Under the pieces are notes generated by a model. It did not search any database, had not been told where the DNA came from, and saw only the letters and a list, made by a program, of their open reading frames with translations. From DASUNP01 sp963728545 (lineage in GTDB: Bacteria; Acidobacteriota; Blastocatellia; UBA7656): DNA of 64,000 nt. The position numbers and the translations under genes are program-made. Numbering within the stretch: the stretch's first letter is position 1; each line of letters starts with the position of its first letter. Below are positions 57,075 to 64,000 of the stretch, in pieces. Location: positions 2,728,001-2,792,000 of the forward strand of contig CAVSKO010000003.1 in the NCBI GenBank assembly GCA_963728545.1, read 5' to 3'.

Positions 57075-57206
57075 GAAGTGCGGTAGTATTAAGGTATCAG
57101 AAATCTTTTCGAGCAATGAATGCCGGGAGAGTCAAAAACATCCGTGCCCTAAAAAGATGATTCGGCGCTATAAATGAATCCGGCAAAGACAGACCGTGAG
57201 GGAGAC

Positions 57207-58196
57207 ATGACGACCAGAAACAGGCCGAGTGAAAAAGATGGGAATCAAAGCGAGGCTTTATCCACATCTCTTGAGGTCCGCTTCGCTCAATCGCAATTGA
57301 GTCGCAGCCGCCGTCAATTGATCAGGGCGATTTTGGACAACAACGAAGAGACTTTCTTTCTTTCTTCTCACGAGATGGCGAAGCGTTACAACGTTGACGC
57401 CTCGACCATCGTGCGCACAGTCCAGGCATTAGGCTACGAACGCTTCGCGGATTTCGCGGCAGACCTGCGCCAGCATTTCGTCAAGCAGATAACGCCATAC
57501 GCAGTGCTAAAGGCCGCCACGCGAGAGAAACGAAGCCTGCCTGACCAGATTCATTACTGTGTGGAAAGAGATACCGAGAGTTTAAGCGTGCTCAGATCAA
57601 GCCTTGATGCGGCCCGTGTAGTGGAGCTGGCAAAGATGATCCATCGCTCGCGGCGAATTCTGGTTGTCGGAGTCAACCTGGCTGCTTCGCTCGCATGGTT
57701 TCTCGCATATGGGCTGACGCCTCTCGGCATCGATGCCGAGGCGCCGGTCGGAAGCAGGGGGAACCTGCAACACAAGATCAATGTTTTGACCGCCAAGGAT
57801 CTGCTCGTAGCCATCAGCTTCAGGCGGTGCCTCAGAGAGACAGTAGAGTCAGTCCTGCGGGCTCGCGAGCGCGGCGTACCCACTTTCGGCATTACCGACA
57901 GCGCCACCACACCTATAGCAATGCACTGTGATGATTATCTGCTCGCATCGACCAGCAGCCCTTCTTTTACCGGCTCATACGTGGCTCCGATGGCGCTGAT
58001 AAATACGATCATTGTCGCGAGCGCTCACATACAGCCTAATCGCTCGCTCGCCCTGTTGGGCCGAAACGAAGAGGAATACAGAACGGGAGCCCGCTGGTAT
58101 CAAGAGCCTCTGAGTCGCGCGAGATCCGCCAGCAACGGGGGGCAAGAAGCGAGCGCCGACAATTCCAAACAATCTCGAAAAAAGAGGCAGACGTAG
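57207..58196 (+). CDS. MurR/RpiR family transcriptional regulator
   Basis: This protein of about 329 residues has an N-terminal RpiR HTH (SSHEMAKRYNVDASTIVRTVQALGYE) and a C-terminal SIS sugar-isomerase-like domain (ILVVGVNLAASLAWFLAYGL, LLVAISFRRCLRETV, GVPTFGITDSATTPIA). The tail is basic and low-complexity. Family members sense phosphosugars or murein-derived compounds. I prefer the ATG at 57207, with TGAGG five bases ahead, over 57174. It lies downstream of the racemase gene on the same strand and probably controls the racemase/TonB divergent promoters. Confidence 0.85.
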   Translation: MTTRNRPSEKDGNQSEALSTSLEVRFAQSQLSRSRRQLIRAILDNNEETFFLSSHEMAKRYNVDASTIVRTVQALGYERFADFAADLRQHFVKQITPYAVLKAATREKRSLPDQIHYCVERDTESLSVLRSSLDAARVVELAKMIHRSRRILVVGVNLAASLAWFLAYGLTPLGIDAEAPVGSRGNLQHKINVLTAKDLLVAISFRRCLRETVESVLRARERGVPTFGITDSATTPIAMHCDDYLLASTSSPSFTGSYVAPMALINTIIVASAHIQPNRSLALLGRNEEEYRTGARWYQEPLSRARSASNGGQEASADNSKQSRKKRQT

Positions 58197-58411
58197 ATAT
58201 GAAAGCCTTTGAGCAGATTATCGAATACAGCAATTCCTGGCAACTGCACACCAAGTAGTTACAGGATCCCGGAAATGATCGTGCCTGCATTTCTTAAACT
58301 CTCATTACTTCTTTTCAGCTACTTGCGGCATAAGTTGCCAGGAATTGATAGACCTTTGTGCTTAAGATTCTTCAAACAGCAGCGCCCTAATACTTTCAGG
58401 TCTAATCCTTA

Positions 58412-58669
58412 CTATTTATCCTTGAAGTCGCTGGTCGCGCCGCTATTTTTACATACCCAGCCGGGAAAATCATATTTTGTCCCATTGTGATAACCGGATA
58501 TGTTGTAGAATTTATCTATTTCCGGAAGGTTGTCCTGAGAGAATGTCCCACAGGAAAACATACCGAAAGAAGAGAACGTGCCCGTGCCATTAGATAGTTG
58601 CCCCTGTCCATTCTGTATGGGATGAACAATTACATTTGTATACTGGCCCTCTGGATTTCCATTTGCCAT
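58412..58669 (-). CDS. Uncharacterised small protein
   Basis: This is an 85-residue protein that I do not recognise. The start at the ATG at 58669 has a near-perfect GGGAGG five bases ahead, which is the main support for it. The composition is Gly/Asn/Ser-rich (NGQGQLSNGTGTFSSFGMFS) with two Cys, one in the Phe/Gly-rich FSCGTFSQDN and one in GWVCKNSG, and no signal or membrane segment. It lies in the AT-richer patch with the RhiA-like genes and shares their orientation with the first copy. Confidence 0.55.
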   Translation of the reverse strand: MANGNPEGQYTNVIVHPIQNGQGQLSNGTGTFSSFGMFSCGTFSQDNLPEIDKFYNISGYHNGTKYDFPGWVCKNSGATSDFKDK

Positions 58670-58687
58670 AATTTCCTCCCTAGCCAA

Positions 58688-59002
58688 GCTATTAGGGTCG
58701 GGATAGACCTCAAGTGTTTACTTGAAGTGAGAATCCTAACCAACATTGAATGAGCCATCTATGCACTGAAGAAAAGCAACGTAGCCGGATGCCCCTAATC
58801 TCGCGGATAATCGCTTGCACACCCACTAGGCGCGGGGCACCCGGCGCGGACTCGGAAGCATCGCTCCAAGCGCCGTCTAGCCGGTTTGCGCATACTCCAC
58901 TAGCCGCTCTCCAGTTCTATATATCAGTTTGGAGTGATAATTACTTGCTTATGAGCCGCAGTGGAATTAGCCTCTGAGAAGTAAATCCTACCTCCAAATG
59001 AA
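58688..59002. other. Intergenic spacer
   Basis: This 315-base spacer between the 85-residue gene and the first RhiA-like gene contains a GC-rich island near 58820-58860 and a 75-codon plus-strand frame. I see no start signal or similarity to support a gene. Confidence 0.4.
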
Positions 59003-59725
59003 TCACGCATACTCGCGTATTAGCGAAGCGTCTTCGGGGGCCTTTTCGGATACTCCCCATTGCGCTTTGGGATTCATCATCCTTGCATTGACGAAAGCAG
59101 CATTTACCGCAGCGGTTGAATTGATTGTCCATGTGTTATCCGGGTTCAGGATCGCTGTCATCGAGAAGACATTAACAGGAAACTCAACTCTCGCTGCTTG
59201 GGTAATAGACTGTACGTTCAGCACCTGACCCTGGGTGTAGTTGCCGAAGGTGATCCAGTATTCAGGATGCGGCGTGAAAGCTAGTTCCAAGTTGGGCTGC
59301 GCCTGTTGTACGAAAGTACCATAGCCGGACATGCCGATCCCAACAGAAGCTTGGTTTGAAGGAAGTTTCCCATCCTCATATATATACAAAGAACCCTGAG
59401 TAGGTCCCGGCACCTGGTCCTTGAAGGTATAAGCTCCAGCCTGATTAGTAAATGTGACCTTGTTTGAGGTAGACAGATCGGCAGGCCAGTACTGGCTGGC
59501 TGCAAATATGACCCCTGGTATTAGCTGGCCTGTTTGAGACCACACGAAGCTGTAGTCAACCTTCCACTGGAAAGTCAACTGAGTAGTTTGAAAAGCATAT
59601 TTCGAGAACCATGCCAGAGACATGATATTGGGTCCAAATCCAGGATCCTTTTGATAAACACATGCGTTTCCTGGAAGGGTTGAATTGTTTTTAAAGATCA
59701 GGGTATAGTTTACTTGTTCATTCAT
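59003..59725 (-). CDS. RhiA-like protein, copy 1
   Basis: This 240-residue protein has no signal peptide or membrane helix. It is rich in Trp/Tyr and beta-strand patterns (YTLIFKNNSTLPGNACVYQK, NIMSLAWFSKYAFQTTQLTF, VGIGMSGYGTFVQQAQ, HPEYWITFGNYTQGQVL). From memory the length and these motifs resemble the rhizosphere-expressed RhiA protein family, whose function is unknown. It is paralogous to the 60741-61388 protein and to the fragment at 61633. An XRE regulator lies upstream on the same strand. GGAAAG precedes the ATG by eight bases. Confidence 0.7.
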   Translation of the reverse strand: MNEQVNYTLIFKNNSTLPGNACVYQKDPGFGPNIMSLAWFSKYAFQTTQLTFQWKVDYSFVWSQTGQLIPGVIFAASQYWPADLSTSNKVTFTNQAGAYTFKDQVPGPTQGSLYIYEDGKLPSNQASVGIGMSGYGTFVQQAQPNLELAFTPHPEYWITFGNYTQGQVLNVQSITQAARVEFPVNVFSMTAILNPDNTWTINSTAAVNAAFVNARMMNPKAQWGVSEKAPEDASLIREYA

Positions 59726-59899
59726 AATTCCATCTTTCCTTTTTGCGATTTAGCGTTTCCGCTATAGTGAGAAACCAACTCTTTACCGGGTCAAGCATAA
59801 TGAAGCTGATTTGTCAGTTCACTTATGCCAACTCGGATTCTCCGACTGCTTCATAGAATCAGGTATCAGAGCATAGGATATAGCTGTATCGGCTCGTTG

Positions 59900-60247
59900 C
59901 TATAACAACTTGCTTTCATCACAAGACAGAAATTCCGATACACGATGAAACCCTAGAGATCGGGCTATTCTATCTAAAACCTCTATGGAGGGCGTTGTCT
60001 TATAATTCTCAATATGATTAATGTGTTCGTAAGAGATTCCTGATCGGAAAGCCAGTTCCTCCTGGGTGATTGCTCCTTCACGATACTTGCGTTGCTTGAG
60101 AACTAGATCACTGATGGCTTTGCGAAGGCGCATCTCTCTATCACCCTCTGGCTCGTCTGAAGTAGTGTATCTACAGTTAGAAGTCTCCTTCATTCTTTGT
60201 CCCGCTCTTCGGCTCCCAGTAAAAGTTGTTGCTATTTTCCTTTTCAT
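59900..60247 (-). CDS. XRE family helix-turn-helix regulator
   Basis: This protein of about 115 residues has a C-terminal HTH (TQEELAFRSGISYEHINHIE then NYKTTPSIEVLDRIARSLGF). The preceding 35-40 residues are basic. I chose the ATG at 60247 (MKRKIATT) with GGTGAG about seven bases ahead; longer frames begin with atypical sequence. It sits between two RhiA-like genes, sharing the strand of copy 1 and divergent from copy 2, and is the natural candidate to control both. Confidence 0.75.
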   Translation of the reverse strand: MKRKIATTFTGSRRAGQRMKETSNCRYTTSDEPEGDREMRLRKAISDLVLKQRKYREGAITQEELAFRSGISYEHINHIENYKTTPSIEVLDRIARSLGFHRVSEFLSCDESKLL

Positions 60248-60740
60248 TGATAAACTCACCCGATGCGACTTACCGAGCTCTTGCACAAAACAGCTAACAC
60301 AGAGGTATACTAGCCATTGGCCTCTGAGATGTAACAACTTCTTTCCAGGATAACAATTCATGGCCATATTTCATTCTGTAGGCCATTAATAGCGAGGAGG
60401 CGATCATACACGGGTCGTAATACCTTTTACTTTGGATCATCCATTAGGAAGATGAAGTAATAAGAGGTCAATCGGCAACCTAGTGAATGACGCTGTCATT
60501 ATAAGGAATAATCATTACATATAGTATGAATTTTAGTTCATACTCATCGTATTCAAAAATGTTATTCTATTTGTGATCTGATAGTTAATGGTTAGCAGAA
60601 TGGGCGCCTAAAATTGATCATGCGAAAATCTGAGGAAATGTTCTCGGCCAGAACTTAATTTGCTGAGGAGATCCCCTTGGAATCGCCCGACAAGACATAT
60701 TGGAAATGGTCCAATCTGACTCAGAGAAGAGAGAAACGAA
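60248..60740. promoter_or_regulatory. AT-rich divergent region between the XRE regulator and RhiA-like copy 2
   Basis: This 490-base region has notably lower GC than the rest of the window. It contains the inverted repeat at 60523-60544 and no supported gene. Confidence 0.5.
60523..60544. promoter_or_regulatory. Candidate operator, perfect 8-bp inverted repeat
   Basis: AGTATGAA and TTCATACT flank a 6-base TTTTAG centre. The position upstream of RhiA-like copy 2 and near the XRE gene suggests a repressor-binding site. Confidence 0.4.
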
Positions 60741-61388
60741 ATGATGACGAGGAACACTGCATTAGGTAGATCGGGGTCAACTGGCAGAGTATATACTGTC
60801 GTGTTTATGAATAACTTCAAAGAATCGGGTGACGTATGTATTTACCAAGCTGATGGAATTAGTTCCAATATTATGTCTTTGGCATGGCTCGTAAAAACTG
60901 TACATCCAACCACATTGTTAGGCTTTCAATGGACGTATGATTACGATTTTGTTTGGGCTGAAACTGGCCCACTAAACATCAATGATATCTTTAACGCTAC
61001 TCAAACCTGGGAAGCCAATCTATCGGACAAAAACGAAGTTAAGCTTGCAAAACATGATAGCGTCTATACATTCGAAGATCTTACACGAGGCCCTAAAGAA
61101 GGTCGCTTGTATATACGGACAGAATGGACCCTACCTTCAAATCAATTTTCTGTTGGTATTGGCATGTCTGGGCTAGCCTCTCTTGTCGTACAAGCGGAAG
61201 CTGATATGAATCTCGAAATAACTCCCTCTCCTAAATACCGGATCACCTTCGGCAGCTATATACAGGGTCAGGTACTGGATACAGATTCAATACTGGATTG
61301 GGCAGGCATAGAATTCCCCGTTGGTGTCACTATGATGGGAGTGGTGCTCAGTCGGGATCACACTTGGAGTGTTAGTCCTCTAATTTGA
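60741..61388 (+). CDS. RhiA-like protein, copy 2
   Basis: This 215-residue protein aligns over most of its length with copy 1, for example YTVVFMNNFKESGDVCIYQA, NIMSLAWLVKTVHPTT, LPSNQFSVGIGMSG and YRITFGSYIQGQVLDTDSIL. It ends at HTWSVSPLI and so lacks the C-terminal 25 or so residues present in copy 1. Whether this is a truncation or a natural end is unclear. It is divergent from the XRE gene. The Shine-Dalgarno is weak (GAGAGAAACGAA before the ATG). Confidence 0.65.
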   Translation: MMTRNTALGRSGSTGRVYTVVFMNNFKESGDVCIYQADGISSNIMSLAWLVKTVHPTTLLGFQWTYDYDFVWAETGPLNINDIFNATQTWEANLSDKNEVKLAKHDSVYTFEDLTRGPKEGRLYIRTEWTLPSNQFSVGIGMSGLASLVVQAEADMNLEITPSPKYRITFGSYIQGQVLDTDSILDWAGIEFPVGVTMMGVVLSRDHTWSVSPLI

Positions 61389-61632
61389 GTTAGAGATTCG
61401 CCCGTGAGAGGCGAGGTGGTAATACAGTAGAGAAGTAACATGGCTGAACTTACTGTTCGAACTGGGTTGAGTGAGGCCGCGAAGTTCGTTTGAAACGCCA
61501 AGACGCTATCGCGTACCTGTAAACTCTCCTTAAGAGCAGCTTGATAATTCGTCTCAAAGCAGGCTAACAATCGAAAGCTGGATTATTACAACACACTTAT
61601 TCTGATTCAAAGTTGCTTTTGCGAGCTGGAGC

Positions 61633-61758
61633 TTATCCTTCGATTACTTCAGAAGTCACCTTGATACTCCAACTATTATCGGGATTAAGTATTGCTGTCA
61701 TCGAATAAATATTCGAAGGAAATACTATCTGCGCACGATTAGTTCCTGCGGCTAACTG
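61633..61758 (-). pseudogene. RhiA-like protein, C-terminal fragment (copy 3)
   Basis: On the minus strand the bases translate as AQIVFPSNIYSMTAILNPDN then SWSIKVTSEVIEG and a TAA at 61633-61635. This matches the C-terminal region ARVEFPVNVFSMTAILNPDN of copy 1. The frame is closed by a TGA at 61759-61761, and no N-terminal part is found, as the TonB-domain gene ends close by at 61780. It is therefore a remnant of a third family member. Confidence 0.75.
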
Positions 61759-61779
61759 TCAGGCTTCTTCGTGCATTTA

Positions 61780-62859
61780 CTATTTATCTATCCTGAATTT
61801 GAACAAGACATTGTTAAGCCAGTAGGCAATAGGCTGACCGTCCTTCATCGCCGGTTTGAATTGCATCCTGTGAGCGGCTTGCAACGCCATTTCATTCAAC
61901 CCGTCAGGCAAGCCCGTAATGATAGACGCTCGCTTGACTCTGCCGTCACCGCCGACCAGTATGCGCACGCGAACCGTGCCTTGAACCTTGTTCTTGCGCG
62001 CTTCCTCCGTGTAAAGAGGCTGAGGCCGGTTCAACAATACAGGCCTGGCGTCAACCGTTTTGGCCGAGCCGTCGGGGTTGAGATTGCCGGGCGAGGGGAC
62101 GCCGCCGCCCATATTATACCCGCGACCCGAGCCTAAGCCTGTTCTGATTTCCCCTTCTTTTGAGTCTTGAGTCTCCTTTACGGCAGGAGGCTCGATTTTA
62201 ATATCTGCATTGTAATCATAATAAGTATCGATCGTTGTAGCCTTAGATGATCTCATTTGAAACTGACATTCGGCTTTGCGCAGCAGGCCGTCCGCTATCC
62301 CAACCCATACCTTCAACTTCATAATCAGGATATCTTTATATCGATCATACAGGTCGTATTCGTATAACAGTGATTCAACACCGTCTATCGCATCAGCCCC
62401 TATGAGCTTAACATCTCTGGCCAATTTCATAATGTCGGCCCGATTATGTTTGTGGAGTTTTAGAACTATGCTGGCATTATTATTACTACCGTCTATTCTG
62501 CGCCCGACCTTGACCCAGGGTTCATCACCCTTCTTTACATAATGTTCATCTCCGATACTTATTGCCTCCCAATTCTTCCGGGTTGTGTGATATCGATCCG
62601 GAGATACGAACTCTGTTACGTATGTATGATCGGGGCCGGCAGCGGGCCTCTCTATACGAATGCGAAATGATTTGACTGTGTCCATTGCGGCCCAAGCCTT
62701 TGTTAATACCTCGCGCGGGTCGCTGCCGGCAGTGATCTGCCTGACCGGGGGTTGCAATCTAATCAGGCCGATTGAAATAGAAGACCGCGCTTCTATGCTT
62801 GCGGAGGTCAATAAAATTGCCATAAGCGTTGGGGGCGTAAACCGGAGAAGAGTTTTCAT
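61780..62859 (-). CDS. TonB-C-terminal-domain protein
   Basis: This 359-residue protein has a signal sequence (RFTPPTLMAILLTSASIEA). The N-terminal domain resembles LolA-like or outer-membrane-lipoprotein sorting folds (VKSFRIRIERP, KLKVWVGIADGLLRKAECQF). A Gly-rich linker leads to a C-terminal TonB domain (PLYTEEARKNKVQGTVRVRI, MQFKPAMKDGQPIAYW). It has no N-terminal membrane anchor of the classical TonB type, so it may be a periplasmic TonB-like protein. AGAGGA lies six bases before the ATG. Confidence 0.8.
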   Translation of the reverse strand: MKTLLRFTPPTLMAILLTSASIEARSSISIGLIRLQPPVRQITAGSDPREVLTKAWAAMDTVKSFRIRIERPAAGPDHTYVTEFVSPDRYHTTRKNWEAISIGDEHYVKKGDEPWVKVGRRIDGSNNNASIVLKLHKHNRADIMKLARDVKLIGADAIDGVESLLYEYDLYDRYKDILIMKLKVWVGIADGLLRKAECQFQMRSSKATTIDTYYDYNADIKIEPPAVKETQDSKEGEIRTGLGSGRGYNMGGGVPSPGNLNPDGSAKTVDARPVLLNRPQPLYTEEARKNKVQGTVRVRILVGGDGRVKRASIITGLPDGLNEMALQAAHRMQFKPAMKDGQPIAYWLNNVLFKFRIDK

Positions 62860-63235
62860 ATGAATTCCTCTTGGTTAAATTAAGACCGATAGCCAGATAA
62901 TACTTCATTAAAGACGTAAATCTCTAACAAAATCACGCAAGAATTGCGTATAACGGAAAGTGACTGGCGGCGGCGACCGGCGTTGCATAGACCGAACCTG
63001 CGCTGTTTTAATTAATCCAGGTTGCCAGTAATCAAGACGCAAGATATTAGCCGGTGGTGAAACCACCGGACTTTGCATAAACCAACCTTCAAGCCCTGGA
63101 AGGGCGAAAGATGTCCCCGCGCACCTCCGGCGCAATCGCTCAAATAGCAACTTGGGTTAATTAATTGAGGCCCCGGCACAAAGACCGGGGCCAAGTGGTT
63201 GAGATGGTATGGTTTGTCTTGACAAGGAGACAAAC
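62860..63235. other. Spacer and presumed left end of the IS element
   Basis: This 376-base region contains two hairpins: CCGGTGGT/ACCACCGG (63051-63069) and GGCCCCGG/CCGGGGCC (63169-63192). The second lies about 45 bases ahead of the transposase. A terminal inverted repeat of the IS cannot be defined without its right end. Confidence 0.4.
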
Positions 63236-64000
63236 ATGCTTACCACCGACAACCACCTCATTAAAATACTGGAAAAAGTGGGCGAAATCTATGCGCCACC
63301 TACTAAAGCTAAACCAGGTCGTCCATATGACTACTCTGAATTGGTGATGCTTAGAGTCTTTATGCTGATGGTGCTCAAACGTATCAAACAATTTGCTGCA
63401 TTGTATCGCTACCTTCTGGCTCACCCAGACCTCCTCACTGCTTGCGGTCTTCACCAGATGCCCGATGAATCTACCTTGCGCAAGCGCCTCAAGAAGTTGA
63501 AGCCCGCCGTCAAGCGCCAGATTCGAGCTTGGGCGCGTGAGTTGATCAAGCGCGCCCTGACTTCGGCTGAGGTAGTCGCTGTTGATAAGAAGATGATCAA
63601 GGCTCAGGGACCGCTTTGGCACAAGGCAGACCGACAGCTCAATAAAATCCCTGCGGGCCTCAGAGGAGTTGATCGCGACAGCTCGTGGTCGAAGTCTTAT
63701 TATCGAGGATGGGTGCAAGGCTACGGTTCTCACATCGCAGTCACTGCCACGCCCGGTCTGCCTATCGTCCCTATATGGAGCGATTTCACTAAAAACTCTC
63801 TCCCGGAAGCTAAAATAGCTCGCCAGTTGGGAGGCTTGCTGCCCGATGAAGTAAAGAAAGTGTTGGGCGATACACATTACGATGACCCTGGGTTGAGAGA
63901 TGAAGTCGAGCGATATGAGAAACACTTGCTGGAGAGATGTTTGATAGTGCCGATAGAAGTTAAGAACAGAACCACACCAAAGAGAAGACGATACGCAAGT
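63236..64000 (+). mobile_element. IS4-like DDE transposase gene, 5' part (runs off window)
   Basis: An uninterrupted frame of 255 codons runs from the ATG at 63236 to the window end, with AAGGAG six bases ahead. The N-terminus has a DUF4372/HTH-like region (KAKPGRPYDYSELVMLRVFM, MPDESTLRKRLKKL). The DDE-fold acidic residues lie in VVAVDKKMIK and VLGDTHYDD. The transposase would mobilise the IS copy. Neither the C-terminal Glu region nor the right end is in the window. A long minus-strand frame overlaps it but is antisense. Confidence 0.85.

Noticed and set aside
58750..58977. 75-codon plus-strand frame in the spacer
   Set aside because: It has no Shine-Dalgarno, no motif and no relation to the neighbours.
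63161..63925. 254-residue minus-strand frame over the transposase
   Set aside because: It is antisense to the plus-strand transposase, which has a good Shine-Dalgarno, HTH and DDE motifs. The minus frame shows no family motifs.

Overview
The window looks like a chromosomal segment of a moderately GC-rich Gram-negative soil bacterium, most probably Acidobacteriota (perhaps Blastocatellia). The evidence is an Oar-type TonB-dependent receptor with an N-terminal carboxypeptidase-regulatory domain, a GAF/sigma54 activator next to an exosortase-A-style polysaccharide locus, and the mix of secreted beta-helix, PKD and FN3 proteins. The phylum is inferred from gene content only.

Positions 1-46100 are almost entirely one exopolysaccharide (EPS) locus transcribed on the minus strand, so it reads from high to low coordinates. 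It begins with a three-GAF sigma54 activator (43475-46094). Next come a small protein with a PEP-CTERM-like tail, a Wzz/GumC chain-length protein, a BY-kinase-like ATPase, an EpsB/WcaJ-type priming transferase, a Wza-type export protein, an XRE regulator and a Wzy-type polymerase. After these follow a membrane GT2, a heparinase II/III-family lyase, three paralogous secreted beta-helix proteins, a formyltransferase, a polysaccharide deacetylase remnant, three AsnB-type amidotransferases, two methyltransferases, a GDP-mannose 6-dehydrogenase (AlgD-like), several GT4 and GT2 glycosyltransferases, a Wzx flippase, a PaaK/CapK-like adenylating enzyme and a DUF362 protein. Together they describe Wzx/Wzy assembly of a uronic-acid polymer, probably amidated or otherwise modified, with secreted lyase-like proteins acting on it. 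Two good sigma54 (-24/-12) promoter matches lie in the window. One precedes the large beta-helix/PKD gene, the other a plus-strand glycine-zipper protein beside the activator.

Positions 46500-58200 hold the glycine-zipper secreted protein, an MgtC-like membrane protein, and a set that makes sense as D-amino-acid or dipeptide scavenging: serine hydrolase, Tat-exported M19 dipeptidase, TonB receptor, OSBS/N-acylamino-acid racemase and a MurR/RpiR regulator. Positions 58400-61760 hold an AT-richer accessory patch with two RhiA-like proteins, a fragment of a third, an XRE regulator between them and a small Cys-containing protein. The window ends with a TonB-domain protein and the left part of an IS4-like transposase gene.

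Seven otherwise convincing genes are interrupted by single-base changes. Four of the five one-base insertions fall on the same heptamer, GAGAACC, where the intact frame requires GAGACC. This suggests a systematic sequencing artefact rather than real pseudogenes. Dispersed CCGCAGACACAGAG-type repeats, one of them a perfect 38-bp inverted repeat, and short tandem repeats in three intercistronic spacers are the main non-coding structures.
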